A DNA stretch of 64,000 bases from Armigeres subalbatus. Its lineage: Eukaryota; Arthropoda; Insecta; Diptera; Culicidae. The notes beneath the pieces were generated by a model, which had not been told where the DNA came from, searched no databases, and saw only the letters and a program-made list of their open reading frames with translations. Shown one piece after another: positions 24,382 to 35,261 of this stretch. The position numbers and the translations under genes are program-made. The DNA lies in contig NC_085140.1 in the NCBI RefSeq assembly GCF_024139115.2, positions 235,974,371 to 236,038,370 on the forward strand, written 5' to 3'. How positions within the stretch are numbered: position 1 is the stretch's first letter; each line of letters starts with the position of its first letter.

Positions 24382-24572
24382 CAGTGCAGATAAAACTAAA
24401 ACTGAAAAAGGAATCTGCGTAGTTTAACATAAAGTCGCATAATTGGCTTTTGATATAATTTTGAGTTGCAACAAAAGTGAGGGTCGCGGGACAACTCGCT
24501 TAAAAATTGTAAAAAAAAAGATGCTGGGGCATTTGGCCGAAGACAATTATGCCGAACCGTCATTAGGCCGAG

Positions 24573-24955
24573 TGAGAAGTAAGAAGTGAGAAATGAGTAG
24601 TGAGTAGTGAAAAGTGAGACGTGAGAAGTGAGAAGAGCGTAATGAGAAGTGAGAAATGAGAAGTTAGAAGTGAGAAGTGAAACGTGAGATGTGAGACGTG
24701 AGATGTGAGAAGTGAGAAGTGAGAAGCGAGGAGTGAGAAGTGAGTAGTGAGTAGTGGGAAGTGAGAAGTGAGACATGAGAAGTGAGAAGTGAAAAGCAAG
24801 AAATGAGAAGTAAGTACCCTAAGTAAGTACATAGTAAGAAGTGAAAAGTATGGAGTAAGAAGTGAGAAGTGAAAAATATGATGCAAGAAGTGTTATGTGA
24901 GGAGCGAGAAAGGGCGAAATACGAAGTGAGATGTAGGAAGAGAGAATGGAAAAAT
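24573..24955 (+). repeat. (GTGAGAA)n-type simple repeat
   Basis: Long run of GTGAGAAGTGAGAAG variants (AGTAGTGAG, ACGTGAG, GTAAGAAG). It opens long artificial Ser/Leu/Thr-rich frames on the minus strand, which are not genes. Confidence 0.95.
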
Positions 24956-24984
24956 AAGGAATAAGGATAGAGATAAAGGAAGAA

Positions 24985-25640
24985 AATTAATGCGTCTTCC
25001 GGTATAAGGCGAAGGAAAGGGATAATGCTTTTTTTATAATCGCTTCGCCCGGTATTAGGGGAAGACGAGATATAATGCCTTCTTAAAATGAACACGTTTG
25101 CCCGATATAAGACAAAGAAGGTAGATGGACCCTTCTTCAATTGTACACGTTTGCCTGGAGTAAAGCGAAGGAAGGAGATAATGCCTTCCTTAAGTGATTG
25201 CGTCTACGCAGTATAACACGTCAATTTTTTTGGGTTTATATAATTGATATTTATTGCTAGATGCGATCTCATATATTATATCTATTCCAGCCAAACTCGT
25301 CTACATCAAAGGAAGAGACTACATTTATCATAACCTTATTGCAGGCAAATTCCTACTTCTGAAAAGTTAATTTCATTCTACTTTGGCTTATTTCGAGCTA
25401 ACGCCTAACTTTAATGAATTGATCACATCTACCGTTTCCGTATACCAGGTAGATACAGATTTTTAAAGAAGCAATAACATTCACTCCTTCATTATTCTAG
25501 AAAAACACCTACTTTCAAAGTAGAGATCAAATCAATCCATTGCGTTATTCCGAGTAGTTGTACTACTTTTAAAGAAGGTATCACATTCACCGTTGCCTTA
25601 TTCCGGGCATACGCATTATTTTCATATCCACGATTACAGT
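24985..25640. repeat. degenerate minisatellite, about 50-60 bp unit, changing strand midway
   Basis: In 24,985-25,210 units read CCCGGTATAAGGCGAAGGAAGG..ATAATGCCTTC about every 52 bp. In 25,360-25,640 related words occur inverted (CCGTTGCCTTATTCCGGGCATACGC, CTTCTTAAAGT). Highly diverged and non-coding. Confidence 0.6.
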
Positions 25641-25771
25641 AACTTCTTAAGAAGAGATAAACCTTACATAGGATAGGAGTTTGATTTCACAAAGTTTTAC
25701 CATGATGCTTTCAAACGGAATTTCTGTTCGCGATTCTGCTCCACCAAATAAATTCAGCCTATGTTCGACTG

Positions 25772-26040
25772 TTGGTTTTATACCAACGGGACTGAAGGGG
25801 TTAAATCCGTAACTATAATTGCCGCAATGAAACACGAGACTGGGTGTTGTTCAACGGCTGAATTATAATTTTCCTGGCAAAGGTAACGTTATACATGATT
25901 GTAATAGCATAATTTACTCATAATTCATTTATGTAGTGTAATAATAGATATAAGTTTATGTTATACAATCAGTGCTTTCATAAGATTCATAGTTTGTTCT
26001 TAGATTAGTTGACTTACGTTTAGTCCCTTATGTGGTCGTT
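25772..26040 (+). repeat. inverted-repeat block X, left copy (BEL-associated)
   Basis: Sequence from TTGGTTTTATACCAACGGGA to TTTAGTCCCTTATGTGGTC. Its near-identical inverse lies at 35,262-35,533, where it directly follows LTR-like sequence. It belongs to the BEL terminal region, but its orientation relative to the element here is reversed, which shows rearrangement. Confidence 0.85.
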
Positions 26041-26139
26041 CGTAGCTTTCTGTCGATTTCTAGTAATTATATTGTAATTAGAGTCGTTTACGATGAAATT
26101 GAACTGTTTACCCTTAGGCAGCAAGCTGCCTCGCCAACA
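26041..26139 (-). repeat. start of the BEL 3' LTR (truncated)
   Basis: On the minus strand the LTR opens TGTTGGCGAGGCAGCTTGCTGC right after the polypurine tract. The identical opening recurs at 35,692-35,714. Only about 100 bp precede inverted block X, so the LTR is not complete. Confidence 0.7.
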
Positions 26140-26150
26140 CTCCCCCCAGG
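26140..26150 (-). other. polypurine tract of the BEL element
   Basis: Minus strand CTGGGGGGAG immediately before the TGTTGGCG LTR start and about 20 nt after the pol stop. This is the expected plus-strand primer position of an LTR retrotransposon. Confidence 0.7.
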
Positions 26151-26170
26151 TACGCTGACTCCTCAGACTG

Positions 26171-27016
26171 CTACTCCACTTCGCGCTCGACGTCCAGTAC
26201 TGCTAGCTTGACCACCGGCCTTTCGTATATACCAGCAATCGTACGAACTGTTGCTGATCTTACTTCTCCATCTTTACTTGGACGAACTGCTATTATCCGA
26301 CCCTTTGGCCAGCAATTGCGAGGAAGTGTTTGATCCACGATAACAACTATGTCACCGACTTTCACTGGTCGCGCTGTGTGGGAATACCACTTCGTTCTCC
26401 TTGTTATTTCTGGTAAATACTGCAATATCCAGCGTCTCCAAAATTGGTTGGCAATAATTTGGGAAGAACGCCAGCATTGCCGCACGATGGTGCTAGTATC
26501 GTTGAGTGCCGTAAGCGGTTTAACTCCATTAGAACTCCCAAGAAGGATGTGGTTGGGGGTTAGAACTGGAGCTGACTCATCTTCAATAGGAATGTGTGTA
26601 AGCGGTCTTGAGTTTATCGTGTTCTCGATTTCGATCAACGCATTTCGCAATACTTCATCGGACGGCCTATGCGGAAGATTCAGTGATCTCAAACAATTTT
26701 TTATGCTACGAATCAGACGCTCCCAGCTCCCGCCCATATGTGGGGCTAACGGCGGATTAAAAGACCAAGTGGTCTCAGAGCTAGTAAATTCGTTTAAAAT
26801 AACATCTTCGTTGAGTTCTTCCATAGCAGACTTTAATTCTTTGCTTGTCCCAATAAAATTTGTTCCGCGGTCGCAATATATGTGGCGCGGTACACCACGT
26901 CGAGCTATCATGTTGCGTATCACCATTACGCAGGATTGTGTGTTGAGCGAGTGTGCTACTTTGTAACCCGTGAAATGGTTCCATTTGCGGTTTTGTAAAT
27001 AATTAACATAAAACAC
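26171..27016 (-). pseudogene. BEL integrase core and C-terminal part
   Basis: Genuine coding begins at the HSLNTQSC region (about 26,957); the first residues of the frame belong to the inserted LTR. CDRGTNF supplies the second catalytic Asp, and MGGSWERLI supplies the Glu of the DDE triad. The tail (VGDIVVIVDQ ... GRIIAV ... VKLAVLDVE) is the C-terminal domain usual in BEL pol, ending at a natural stop just before the polypurine tract. The first catalytic Asp lies upstream of the insertion at GIDYFGP. Confidence 0.9.
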
Positions 27017-28265
27017 TTAAATTATTTGAATATCAACTACATTTCTTGCGAATATCGAATTAATACTAAATTAAAGTTAAAACGTAGGAAAATTACTTAG
27101 AATAAAATAAATGAATAACTAGAGTGAATTACAAAAAAAACATAAATCGAAATTGAATACGTCCCCGCACATCCCTACCTTCCTGCCAAAACCCGTTACG
27201 CATGCTGTGGCTGACCCCAACGAGCCACAGTTCATCACAAACGTTATGACTTTTTGACATCGTCATCGGCGCGGGTCAGCATCGACGGAAGACGACGAAA
27301 AGGAGATAAAAGGCCTGTCATCGCTGGGACAGGCTCTCTAAAAGGTGAACTTTGCTGGTTGGTATCAACGCATCCAGCCCAGCGGTAGTGAGTAGTTTTT
27401 CCATCGAGTACTCGTCGCCAAAAGTGTTGAAAGTGTCGCGAGGTGCGTTTAACTCCGTTCGACTAGAAGTCCAGTGCGGTTTGCCACGTTCCGCTTCGGA
27501 CCCGGCTGGATAGTCGACGAGAAAGTAGTGTACCAGCTCCGCCATCTTGTGAAGCGCTTGTTCGATCGCCGCCGGGGAGCCACGTGTCGATTTTGGCCCG
27601 GCCGCGTACAAGAACGAAAGTGTCCCAGTGAAAACTATCGGAAGTAGGTCCGGGTACTCGTCCATCCGTCCATCCGAAGGGCTCGAAAGCGTTCACTCGA
27701 GTGACGGAGGAAAGGAAAAGTGCAACATCCAAACGAATCGAGCGACCGCTGGTGGCAGGTTCCAAGTGGAGGCTACCAGGAAGCCGCGTCATTACGCCCA
27801 TTCATCCCAGAGGCGAAAGCGAAGAAAGAACGTATCGTAGCCTCGCTGGTCAACGAACCTTCCAAACGGAGTCCGAAGCCACGTTTCCCGGCCTTACCAT
27901 GTCATCCCCACTGGCCCTTCCTCGGCGGGAAGGCACGAAAGGACTCACCATGAGGCACCGGAGGGGGTCGATGTATCGGTAATGTACTCATTTTCCTATT
28001 TCCCTATGTATTCAACTAAATTAAATGAATAATTGATCGAAAATCATTAAAATGAAGACCATTGTTTAAGTAATAATTTATGTTATTAATTACCAACGCA
28101 ATTCCATTCCCCACTCGATTATATTTCTGCTTGGTCTACTTCGTTTCTTTTTTGGGAAGTATTTCCGCCACCACCCCTCCAATTTCTCCTGAGAGCTACC
28201 AGAAAAACGACCCTGAGGTCACGACGAGGGCAGATGAAAGTCCCCAGCAAAAAGTTTCTCTAACA
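26962..28265 (-). mobile_element. solo-LTR-like insertion in integrase, 4-bp target duplication
   Basis: Minus strand starts TGTTAGAGAAAC and ends CACGGGTTACA, the TG...CA form of an LTR. AAGT flanks both sides (plus coordinates 26,958-26,961 and 28,266-28,269). Removing it rejoins the integrase reading HIEV to AHSLNTQ in frame, which confirms the borders. It is 1,304 bp with no retroviral coding region. I see no internal direct repeat, so a solo LTR is favoured over a full small element. Confidence 0.88.
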
Positions 28266-29437
28266 ACTTCGATGTGAACCGCTCGAGTTGTCATGCACGT
28301 CGCTAGCATTCCCCATCGTTTCTCAACTCTTCTTCCTATGGCTACTTCCATTGGTCCGAAATAGTCAATCCCTACGTGAGTGAAAGGTCGACTATACACC
28401 GCTAACCTTGCGGCAGGCAGGTCTGCCATTATTGGTGGAAGGGGTGTAGCTCGATCGTTTTTGCAACGTTGACAATTTTTTCTCACCTTGGCACAGCATA
28501 CACGGATTCGTGAGATTACATATTTCTGGCGTAATTCGTTTACTACAGTTTCTTGGTTGAGGTGGTGGTATTTGGCATGATAATGTGCTATGATTAAAGT
28601 GGTAACATGATGATCACGGGGTAGGATTATTGGATTTTTTGCTTCTTCGCCTATGAACGCACAGCCGGAAGTCCGGCCTCGCATCCGCAGTACTCCGTCG
28701 TCGTCCAGAAACGGGGTTGATTTGTAAAGTTGACTGTTTTGTGGGATCTGCTTGCCTTGGGTTAGGATAGAAATTTCCGCAGCGTAGGACTCTCGTTGAA
28801 CTAACCGAAAGATACTATTTTCGGCTGCGCGTAATTCCTCTGTACGTAATGGACCATTGGTGATAGCTTGACCCTGAATCCGGCGTCGACAGTTGTCCGG
28901 AAAACGAAGTATGAAGCCGATTACTTTGATTAGTCGTCTCCAGTTAGAGTAGTCTGTGATAGGAATTGCTGGTGATACCGGTGAGATATGGGCAACCAGA
29001 TGGGTACGCAGCTCCTCTCGTGTTGCTTTGTGGACTTGAGTTTGTTGCGGCCACTCCGCTTCGGGCTGCCTTAAAAATCTAGGTCCAGTAAACCATCTAC
29101 TACCAACGGTCAGATCAGGTCGTCCCTGCCATTTGGTGGCATCATCTGCGACGTTGTCTTTCGTTGGCACCCAGCGCCACTCCCTTGCCTCCGTGGTATC
29201 GAGTAGTTCACTAACACGATGGGCTACAAATTGTGTAAAGCGACGGTGATCCGAATTGATCCAACACAATACGTCTCGGGAATCACTCCAAAAGCAACGG
29301 CGTGCTACTCCAAAGGATAGGGATTCCAGTATGGTCTGCGCCAATCGTGCTCCTAGAACTGCAGCTTGTAGCTCAAGCCTAGGTATAGACTGGAATTTCA
29401 GTGGAGCTACTCGTGTTTTGCCGCAACAATTACACAT
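28266..29437 (-). pseudogene. BEL RNase H end and integrase N-terminal part
   Basis: The upstream half carries RNase H features (PRLELQAAVLGARLA, FWSDSRDVLCWI, WVPTKDNVADDATK). The downstream half holds the zinc-binding HHCC module (HAKYHH ... CCAKVRKNCQRC) and GIDYFGP with the first integrase Asp. The frame then runs into the inserted LTR and stops inside it. Confidence 0.9.
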
Positions 29438-29850
29438 TCAACTGCATCACTATCATTGAAACGAAGATATGACACGGCAGCAAATGCGTTCTCACTAGCG
29501 TCAACGAATGTGTGCAGTTCTACGTCACTGTTTGGAGATTTTTGAGCATTGTAGCATCGAGGTATTTGAACGCTTTCGACTTCTGGTAGCACTTGTAGCC
29601 AAGTTTGCCATTTGAAAAATAGAACGTCATTGATTTCTTCATCCCATTGAATACCAGATCGACAAATTTCTTGCAATAAAACCTTCAAAAAGATAAGGAA
29701 GTGAGCAATCATACCGAGGGGGTCAAAAATTGTCATGAGCACTTTCAACACTTCGCGCTTCGAGGGTCGTCGTCTTCCAGTCAACAGCGCTTCGTCATAA
29801 CGGGTCCATCCTATTTTGAACGTAAACGTGTCTTTTGAGTGCACCACCAT
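29407..29850 (-). pseudogene. BEL reverse transcriptase end / RNase H start
   Basis: Contains the FDPLGMIAHFLI connection motif and ELHTFVDASENAFAAVSYLR, which holds the first RNase H Asp. Joined to its neighbours by frameshifts near 29,815-29,850 and 29,407-29,437. Confidence 0.88.
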
Positions 29851-30236
29851 AGTCCCAATACTTTCTCCGTAGCTAGTTCAGCTGAAACGTCTAGATTCTT
29901 CGTCTTCGTGTCAATTTCTCCGAGTGATTTCAGTACTGCCGGGGAGTTGCTTATCCAGTTACGGATTTCAAACCCGCCATGAGAGTGTACGTATTTTACT
30001 TGATGCGCTAAAAGAATAGCTTCCTCTTCCGTCTCCACGCTCACTAACATGTCATCCACATAGTGACGTTTGATGATGGTGTCAACCGCTTTTGGATACT
30101 TTTCTGTGAACCGTTCCGCATTTATATTTTTGACGAATTGGGCGCTGCTGGGCGAGCAACACGCTCGAAAGTCATTACGCGCATTTCGAAAACGGCAACT
30201 TTCCCAGTGTCGTCCTTCCAGAAGAATCGTTGACAT
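29811..30236 (-). pseudogene. BEL reverse transcriptase palm with YVDD
   Basis: KRHYVDDMLVS carries the catalytic Asp pair, followed by ATEKVLGLWW. The first residues are out of frame with the preceding segment, marking a frameshift near 30,160. Confidence 0.88.
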
Positions 30237-30582
30237 GGGCAGTCCTGATCCCGAATTACAACCTGGTGATACATCTCACGTATGTCGCCGGTTAGTCCAA
30301 TGCAATGCTCACGGAACTGGAGTAGAATGGCAAACAGCGAGCACAGCTGATCGGGACCTTTTAGAAGAGCGGAATTCAGCGAGACTCCAAAATTGTAGCT
30401 GCGGCATCCCAAACCATTCGCACTTTTCCCGGCTTGTTCGGATGAATCACTGGGAATATGGGTAGATACCACGAACGTGAGGTGGAACGTACGTCTTCTT
30501 CCTTAGGCAGTTTACGAATGTACCCCTTTTCAAGATATTCTTTAATTTTCTGATTCATGATCTTTTCTAGGTCTGGATCCAT
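30122..30582 (-). pseudogene. BEL reverse transcriptase fingers/palm, two overlapping frames
   Basis: First frame (30,582-30,376): LEKGYIRKLP, YLPIFPVIHPNKPGKVRMVWDAA. It shifts into the second (30,472-30,122): SLNSALLKGPDQL, LTGDIREMYHQV with the first catalytic Asp, FFWKDD. The shift near 30,390-30,400 is a decay mutation. Confidence 0.85.
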
Positions 30583-31606
30583 GCGCAGTCGCTTTCCAAT
30601 AAACGATGTCGTCGTAGTGCCATTGGTCGACTGTCCGGTAGACGGATGTCGTCATAGCGCCAGAGCAGACCTGTTTCATACCGTTCACCGTTGAATTTCG
30701 TTAGTGATTCCAGTAATCTACAGCTACGCTGATCCTCGGAGGACAATAGTGCTTCACTAGACTTTGTCACACCAAGGCTATCGAGAGCGAAATATTCCTT
30801 CATAGCCTGATGCAGGTCTTCATCCGTACTACCTTCGCGCATTCCTACATGAAAAGAGTAATGTACCATGTTAGGCGCATTCTCTGCATCGCTTCCACCG
30901 CATACGGTCCATCCCAATCGAGTCTTGATTGCAATTGGCTGCTCTTGCTTCCCTTCTCGACTTTGCAGAACAAGACTCACATGTGCGTGCTTCAGGCCAA
31001 TCAAAATTCGAGGACGAGCGCATTTGTATGACTCAATGGGTAAGCCACGCAGATGAGGAAACTGCTTTTTCATGTTCTCTGCATCTAGCGACTGTGTTGG
31101 CAGCTGGAGTTCCTTTACTGTTCGCACTTCATTTAGTTCAAACCTTCTTGCTCCACTGTATGTGCCTGCAATCGAAACGGTAGTAGTACAGGAGCCTTCT
31201 TCGCAACGCTCAGTACCACCAGTCCATCGAAGGTATAACGGGTTTTCAATTCCATCCAATCCCAACTCGTCAGCGAGATCTTCATCCATGAGAGTGAGCT
31301 TTGATCCTTCGTCTAAAAATGCAAAGGTTTGGACGTTTCCATTCTTTCCATTAAGAGTAACTGGAAGATAACGGAACAGAGAGATGCTGGTGCCAGAGCG
31401 ATGAGTGTTGCAATCGTGCCGTGATGTACTCGTTCCCTGTCGCTCTTGTCTGTGTTCTTCAGTCGCTGGGTTCTCCTCTCTTTTGTCTTGGTTTGCGTTA
31501 TGTAGCAGCTCATGATGCTTCCGCGTGCAACCATTTTTACCGCATACCTTAGCCTTGCATAGTCCGCTGTGCGTTGTAAGACAACGGCGGCACAAATTGC
31601 AGTCAC
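30567..31606 (-). pseudogene. BEL pol N-terminal part: zinc-knuckle region, protease
   Basis: Cys/His-rich start (NLCRRCLTTHSGLCKAKVCG) followed by the aspartic protease (TFAFLDEGSKLTLMDEDLADELG). The linker to reverse transcriptase (WTVCGG) follows. The frame differs from Gag; an open stretch in this frame continues upstream to about 31,675, so a single indel there separates the two. Confidence 0.88.
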
Positions 31607-31660
31607 GTATTATTGCCCAACGCGAATCTCTAGATAACTCCTGAAATTGCTTGCATTTTT

Positions 31661-33100
31661 CTATTGTCTTGCAGCTTCCTTACAAACCAAACATTCATTT
31701 AGAGTTTTCCTATTAGTTTCCTTCGGCGGCTCCGATTCAGATTCGCTAGATGCTGTGTGCGCGTTGAGAAATCCTGTGTTTTTCTTTGTTGGCCTGGTCT
31801 CGGTCTTTGGATACTTGGAACTCTGGACTCCAGGTATAATCACAGTACTAGCCGCTTCTGCTAAAGAGTTTATCCAGTTTCCAAAGGTCGTGAGGTTGAC
31901 TCGAGAAAATGTCTGCCTATATCTTGCCCAGTCCAATTTGATATATGGCGGTAGTTTACTAACGAGTTGATGCAAAAGAGACACATTATATAGATGATCC
32001 TCCAGCTCGCATGCATCTATGATCGCGCAGAAATTTTGAACTTCAACAGCAAAATCCACTATTGTCTCCAATTTATCTTCTCGTAATGGAGGTAAAGCTG
32101 TAATCTTCGCTATAAGCGAATGAACAATTGCTTCAGGCTGTCCAAATCGCATCCGAAGTGTAGCAATAACTCCTTCAATATTTGATGGATGCATCAAGCG
32201 GCTCTTTACGGTGTCGTATGCCTTCCCCGTTAGGCATTTTTGCAATCGGATCGCGTTCTCTGCATCCGTGAACCCACACATGGTTGTGGTATTGATATAG
32301 GAAGAATAAAACAGAGGCCACTCTTCTGGGTTCCCAGAAAAGCTCGGCAGGTCCTTCGATACCGCTTGACGTGCCGCCAATTGCCTCTTGCTGAGCAGAC
32401 ATTGGTCGTCTGATTCCTCCTGATGTTTTGATCTTCCACTAGCGTAGTGACGCATCGATAGTAATCGTTCGGGACCACATTCCCGGTTTGCCAGAACCCC
32501 CGCTGAATGGGTTGGCCTACCGACATCATTGGACGTTGCTTTCACCGAGAAGGTTCTTCCAATGGTTAGTTGATCCTGCCTTAGTGGAACCATCCGCTCT
32601 CGCTGTGCTGCTAAGGGATTTAAACTTTCAAATTGTGCTGGATTTTTCGTGGAGTGTCTCTCTGGATAGAAGATATCCTCATTCGGGTTCAGCATAGCTC
32701 CCTCTTTCCGATTGGTTTTGTTGCCATGCACCCAGTCGCGCACTCGACTTAAGCTTGAGCTCGCCCTAGAACTTTTCTCACTTGCTGCTTCCTCTAAAAG
32801 TGCATACTTTCTTTCTAGGAAATCTCTTGCCAGCCTCTCTTCCTCCTCTAGTTTCTGTAATTGTAGCTTTAGTAGTGTTCCTGAAGATCTACGGGACGAT
32901 GATATCGACAAAATACTTGATTCTTCCAGACTGTTGGCCTTTTTGTTATCTGACTGTACCTGTTTGCTATTCGTTTCCTTTGGGCCTTTGCTTCCTGAAC
33001 GTGACTGCTTGCCATCCGCTTCCTTTTGACTACTGGCCTGCTCTTTATCTACGTCGAGAACTGCTACTGAACCGCATTTCTTATCCGGATCCTCTGACAT
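31661..33100 (-). CDS. BEL Gag-like protein (DUF1759 type), 479 residues
   Basis: Long intact frame. A charged Ser/Lys-rich N-terminus is followed by a predicted coiled coil (KLQLQKLEEEERLARDFLE, about residues 80-110). The capsid-like domain (LPSFSGNPEEWPLFYSSY through GQPEAIVHSLIAKITALPPL, roughly residues 250-340) follows, and the C-terminus ends at CLVCK, the start of a zinc knuckle. A TAG three codons upstream of this ATG separates it from the PHD finger. The original product was probably longer at both ends. Confidence 0.88.
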   Translation of the reverse strand: MSEDPDKKCGSVAVLDVDKEQASSQKEADGKQSRSGSKGPKETNSKQVQSDNKKANSLEESSILSISSSRRSSGTLLKLQLQKLEEEERLARDFLERKYALLEEAASEKSSRASSSLSRVRDWVHGNKTNRKEGAMLNPNEDIFYPERHSTKNPAQFESLNPLAAQRERMVPLRQDQLTIGRTFSVKATSNDVGRPTHSAGVLANRECGPERLLSMRHYASGRSKHQEESDDQCLLSKRQLAARQAVSKDLPSFSGNPEEWPLFYSSYINTTTMCGFTDAENAIRLQKCLTGKAYDTVKSRLMHPSNIEGVIATLRMRFGQPEAIVHSLIAKITALPPLREDKLETIVDFAVEVQNFCAIIDACELEDHLYNVSLLHQLVSKLPPYIKLDWARYRQTFSRVNLTTFGNWINSLAEAASTVIIPGVQSSKYPKTETRPTKKNTGFLNAHTASSESESEPPKETNRKTLNECLVCKEAARQ

Positions 33101-33210
33101 TCGCTAATTTACCACATCCGTGCCATTCTTCGCAACACGTGCTGGTTGGAGTTGTTTGCTGGAGGTAGATCCAGTTCGCTGAGCCCATTCTGCCGATAAG
33201 CACTTTGGAC

Positions 33211-34649
33211 TAGAGATGGGCAAAACAGCTCATTGCAGTGAGCGGATCTGATCCGTACAGCTCATTGAAAAGAGTCAGCTCCTTGGATCAGCTCTTCAGT
33301 TCTTTAATGCTACATATAATAAAACATAATTGTTAATATTATTATTTTAATTATTGTTCAAAAATTTGAAAAATTTATGTCATTCATTAATTTATTCATT
33401 CATTCATCATTCATCTATTTACCTTTCTTTGCAATTTTTAAAATGTTTAGCTACAGTGAGGTAATAATTTCTATTGAAAAACCGACAATTTTAAACTAAT
33501 AACATTTATTACGCTTTTTCTGACCGTCTAGTTTTGAAGTCTAGGAGTTCATTTAGAACCATCACATTTATTTCTATACAAAAACTAACTCAACATTATT
33601 TTCTATTCATAATTCTAAGTTACATTTTGTTGATAACGTTTCTCAAATCGTTAATTTTAATAATTCAGTCCCTAGTCTCTGATATGTATATGAACCATAT
33701 CACGTGTCATAAGTTTTCTCTTCATACTGGGTGCAGTAAATCAATGCCTTGTTTGCGCGCGCTTCTAACCCTTCTAACCATGCGTAGTTGACATTTTCAT
33801 ACAAGCGAGCCCATTCATCTACATTGGTTCCCGAAATGCGAGAGAAATAAAAACAAGAGAGTAAAAAGATACACGGTGCTACAAACAAACCGAGTGCACA
33901 TGTAGCAGTATGCTGGCGGGAAAACCCGTCGCAAGTAAAAGATCCGCTCCGTGCAAGACACAGCACCCAGCTCGGTTCGTTTGAACCACACGGTTCGCTC
34001 GGTTCGCTAGAATCGGTCGCGACTGATCCGGATCGAGATCCGTGTCGCACGGATCTGAGCTAGTGGCGCAGCTCTCGCTTCCATGTCACAGCAATTTCGA
34101 GCTGGACGACGACATGAGCGGAACTGAGAGTTGTTCGGATCTTCGGATCTTTTGCTTAGTACGGTTCGTTCGCTACCGCACTACTAGGTATCTTTTGTGT
34201 GTCCGTTCGTAGCGCCGAGTATGTGGGTATGGGTTAAGAAATAGGCGGCAAGCTAGATTATTTTTGCTTGTGTGTTTCTTATTCCTCTCTGCAGCAGAAA
34301 TGATTTCTGTTGCTTGGCTAGATGGTTCTGTCGCTTGGCTTGATGGTGCTTGAGGTGCAAATAATAAACGATCAGCACGTGCGCGGTACTGGACTGGAAT
34401 GCTCATACAAGCTCGCTTGTGTTGTGTACCGCGAGCGTGGTATTTTCGTTTGTGCTGTACAAAATACAACAGCGCGCGTACTCGAGTGCGTACGCTCGAG
34501 GGAGTTTCTCTAGGCGCGTGTTTGACAATGATTTCATCAATTTAAAGTGAGCTGCTGAGCTGGGCTTCTTTAAAAAGATCCATGGCTCATCAGCTCAATG
34601 TAAGGAAGCGAATCTTTGGAACAGCTCCTGAGCGGAGCGCCCATCTCTA
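33211..34649. mobile_element. non-autonomous hAT element in the PHD finger, 8-bp target duplication
   Basis: Perfect 11-bp inverted ends TAGAGATGGGC and GCCCATCTCTA, flanked by CTTTGGAC at 33,203-33,210 and 34,650-34,657. Eight-bp duplication and short inverted ends define hAT. CAGCTC/GAGCTG words cluster near both ends, as expected for transposase-binding sites. Length is 1,439 bp. No transposase coding is visible, so movement would need an external enzyme. Confidence 0.93.
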
Positions 34650-34657
34650 CTTTGGAC

Positions 34658-34795
34658 AGCTCCAACTGTGGTCCGCCACCTCCTCCGTAACACCAACACA
34701 GCCAAAATGATGCCATTTATCGCACTTGTCACACTGCACCATTTCATCGGAATCCGGACCTTCACAAGATTTGCAAGTCCTACCGACTAAAGGAT
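34658..34795 (-). pseudogene. PHD zinc finger at the N-terminus of the BEL Gag (split)
   Basis: CKSCEGPDSDEMVQCDKCDK, then WHHFGC and HSWSCPK, match the C4HC3 PHD pattern. The final Cys codon lies beyond the hAT insertion at 33,200-33,202, after which the frame runs to a stop just before the Gag ATG. PHD fingers usually read histone H3 tails. Here the module is part of the retroelement polyprotein. Its upstream start is lost at the junction with the inverted Gag fragment. Confidence 0.82.
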
Positions 34796-35257
34796 CAACT
34801 AACCATTGGAAGAACCTTCTCGGTGAAAGCAACGTCCAATGATGTCGGTAGGCCAACCCATTCAGCGGGGGTTCTGGCAAACCGGGAATGTGGTCCCGAA
34901 CGATTACTATCGATGCGTCACTACGCTAGTGGAAGATCAAAACATCAGGAGGAATCAGACGACCAATGTCTGCTCAGCAAGAGGCAATTGGCGGCACGTC
35001 AAGCGGTATCGAAGGACCTGCCGAGCTTTTCTGGGAACCCAGAAGAGTGGCCTCTGTTTTATTCTTCCTATATCAATACCACAACCATGTGTGGGTTCAC
35101 GGATGCAGAGAACGCGATCCGATTGCAAAAATGCGAAAAATGCCTAACGGGGAAGGCATACGACACCGTAAAGAGCCGCTTGATGCATCCATCAAATATT
35201 GAAGGAGTTATTGCTACACTTCGGATGCGATTTGGACAGCCTGAAGCAATTGTTCAT
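34796..35257 (+). pseudogene. inverted BEL Gag fragment
   Basis: Plus-strand copy of the Gag stretch encoded on the minus strand at 32,119-32,572, from TIGRTFSVKATSN to GQPEAIVH. One 6-bp duplication (EKC inserted as KCEKC) is the main difference. It ends abruptly and joins block X, so Gag is fused directly to terminal sequence. The near identity to the main element suggests a recent event. Confidence 0.9.
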
Positions 35258-35261
35258 AAGT

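Larger units (their letters stand above)
26139..34795 (-). mobile_element. BEL/Pao LTR retrotransposon, broken, with nested insertions
   Basis: Minus-strand order: PHD finger, Gag, protease, reverse transcriptase, RNase H, integrase, polypurine tract, LTR start. This is the BEL/Pao order. Coding is interrupted by a stop between PHD and Gag, several frameshifts in pol, a solo-LTR-like insertion at 26,962-28,265 and a hAT insertion at 33,211-34,649. The PHD end at about 34,795 abuts an inverted Gag fragment. The element cannot move on its own in this state. Confidence 0.92.

Noticed and set aside
24396..25140. Overlapping minus-strand frames of Ser/Leu/Thr/His-rich protein
   Set aside because: They are translations of the GTGAGAA-type simple repeat, open in all three frames because the unit lacks stops.
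34647..34880. Minus-strand frame beginning MPEPPLNGLAY followed by a PHD finger
   Set aside because: The first half is antisense of the inverted Gag fragment; only the PHD half is sense coding.
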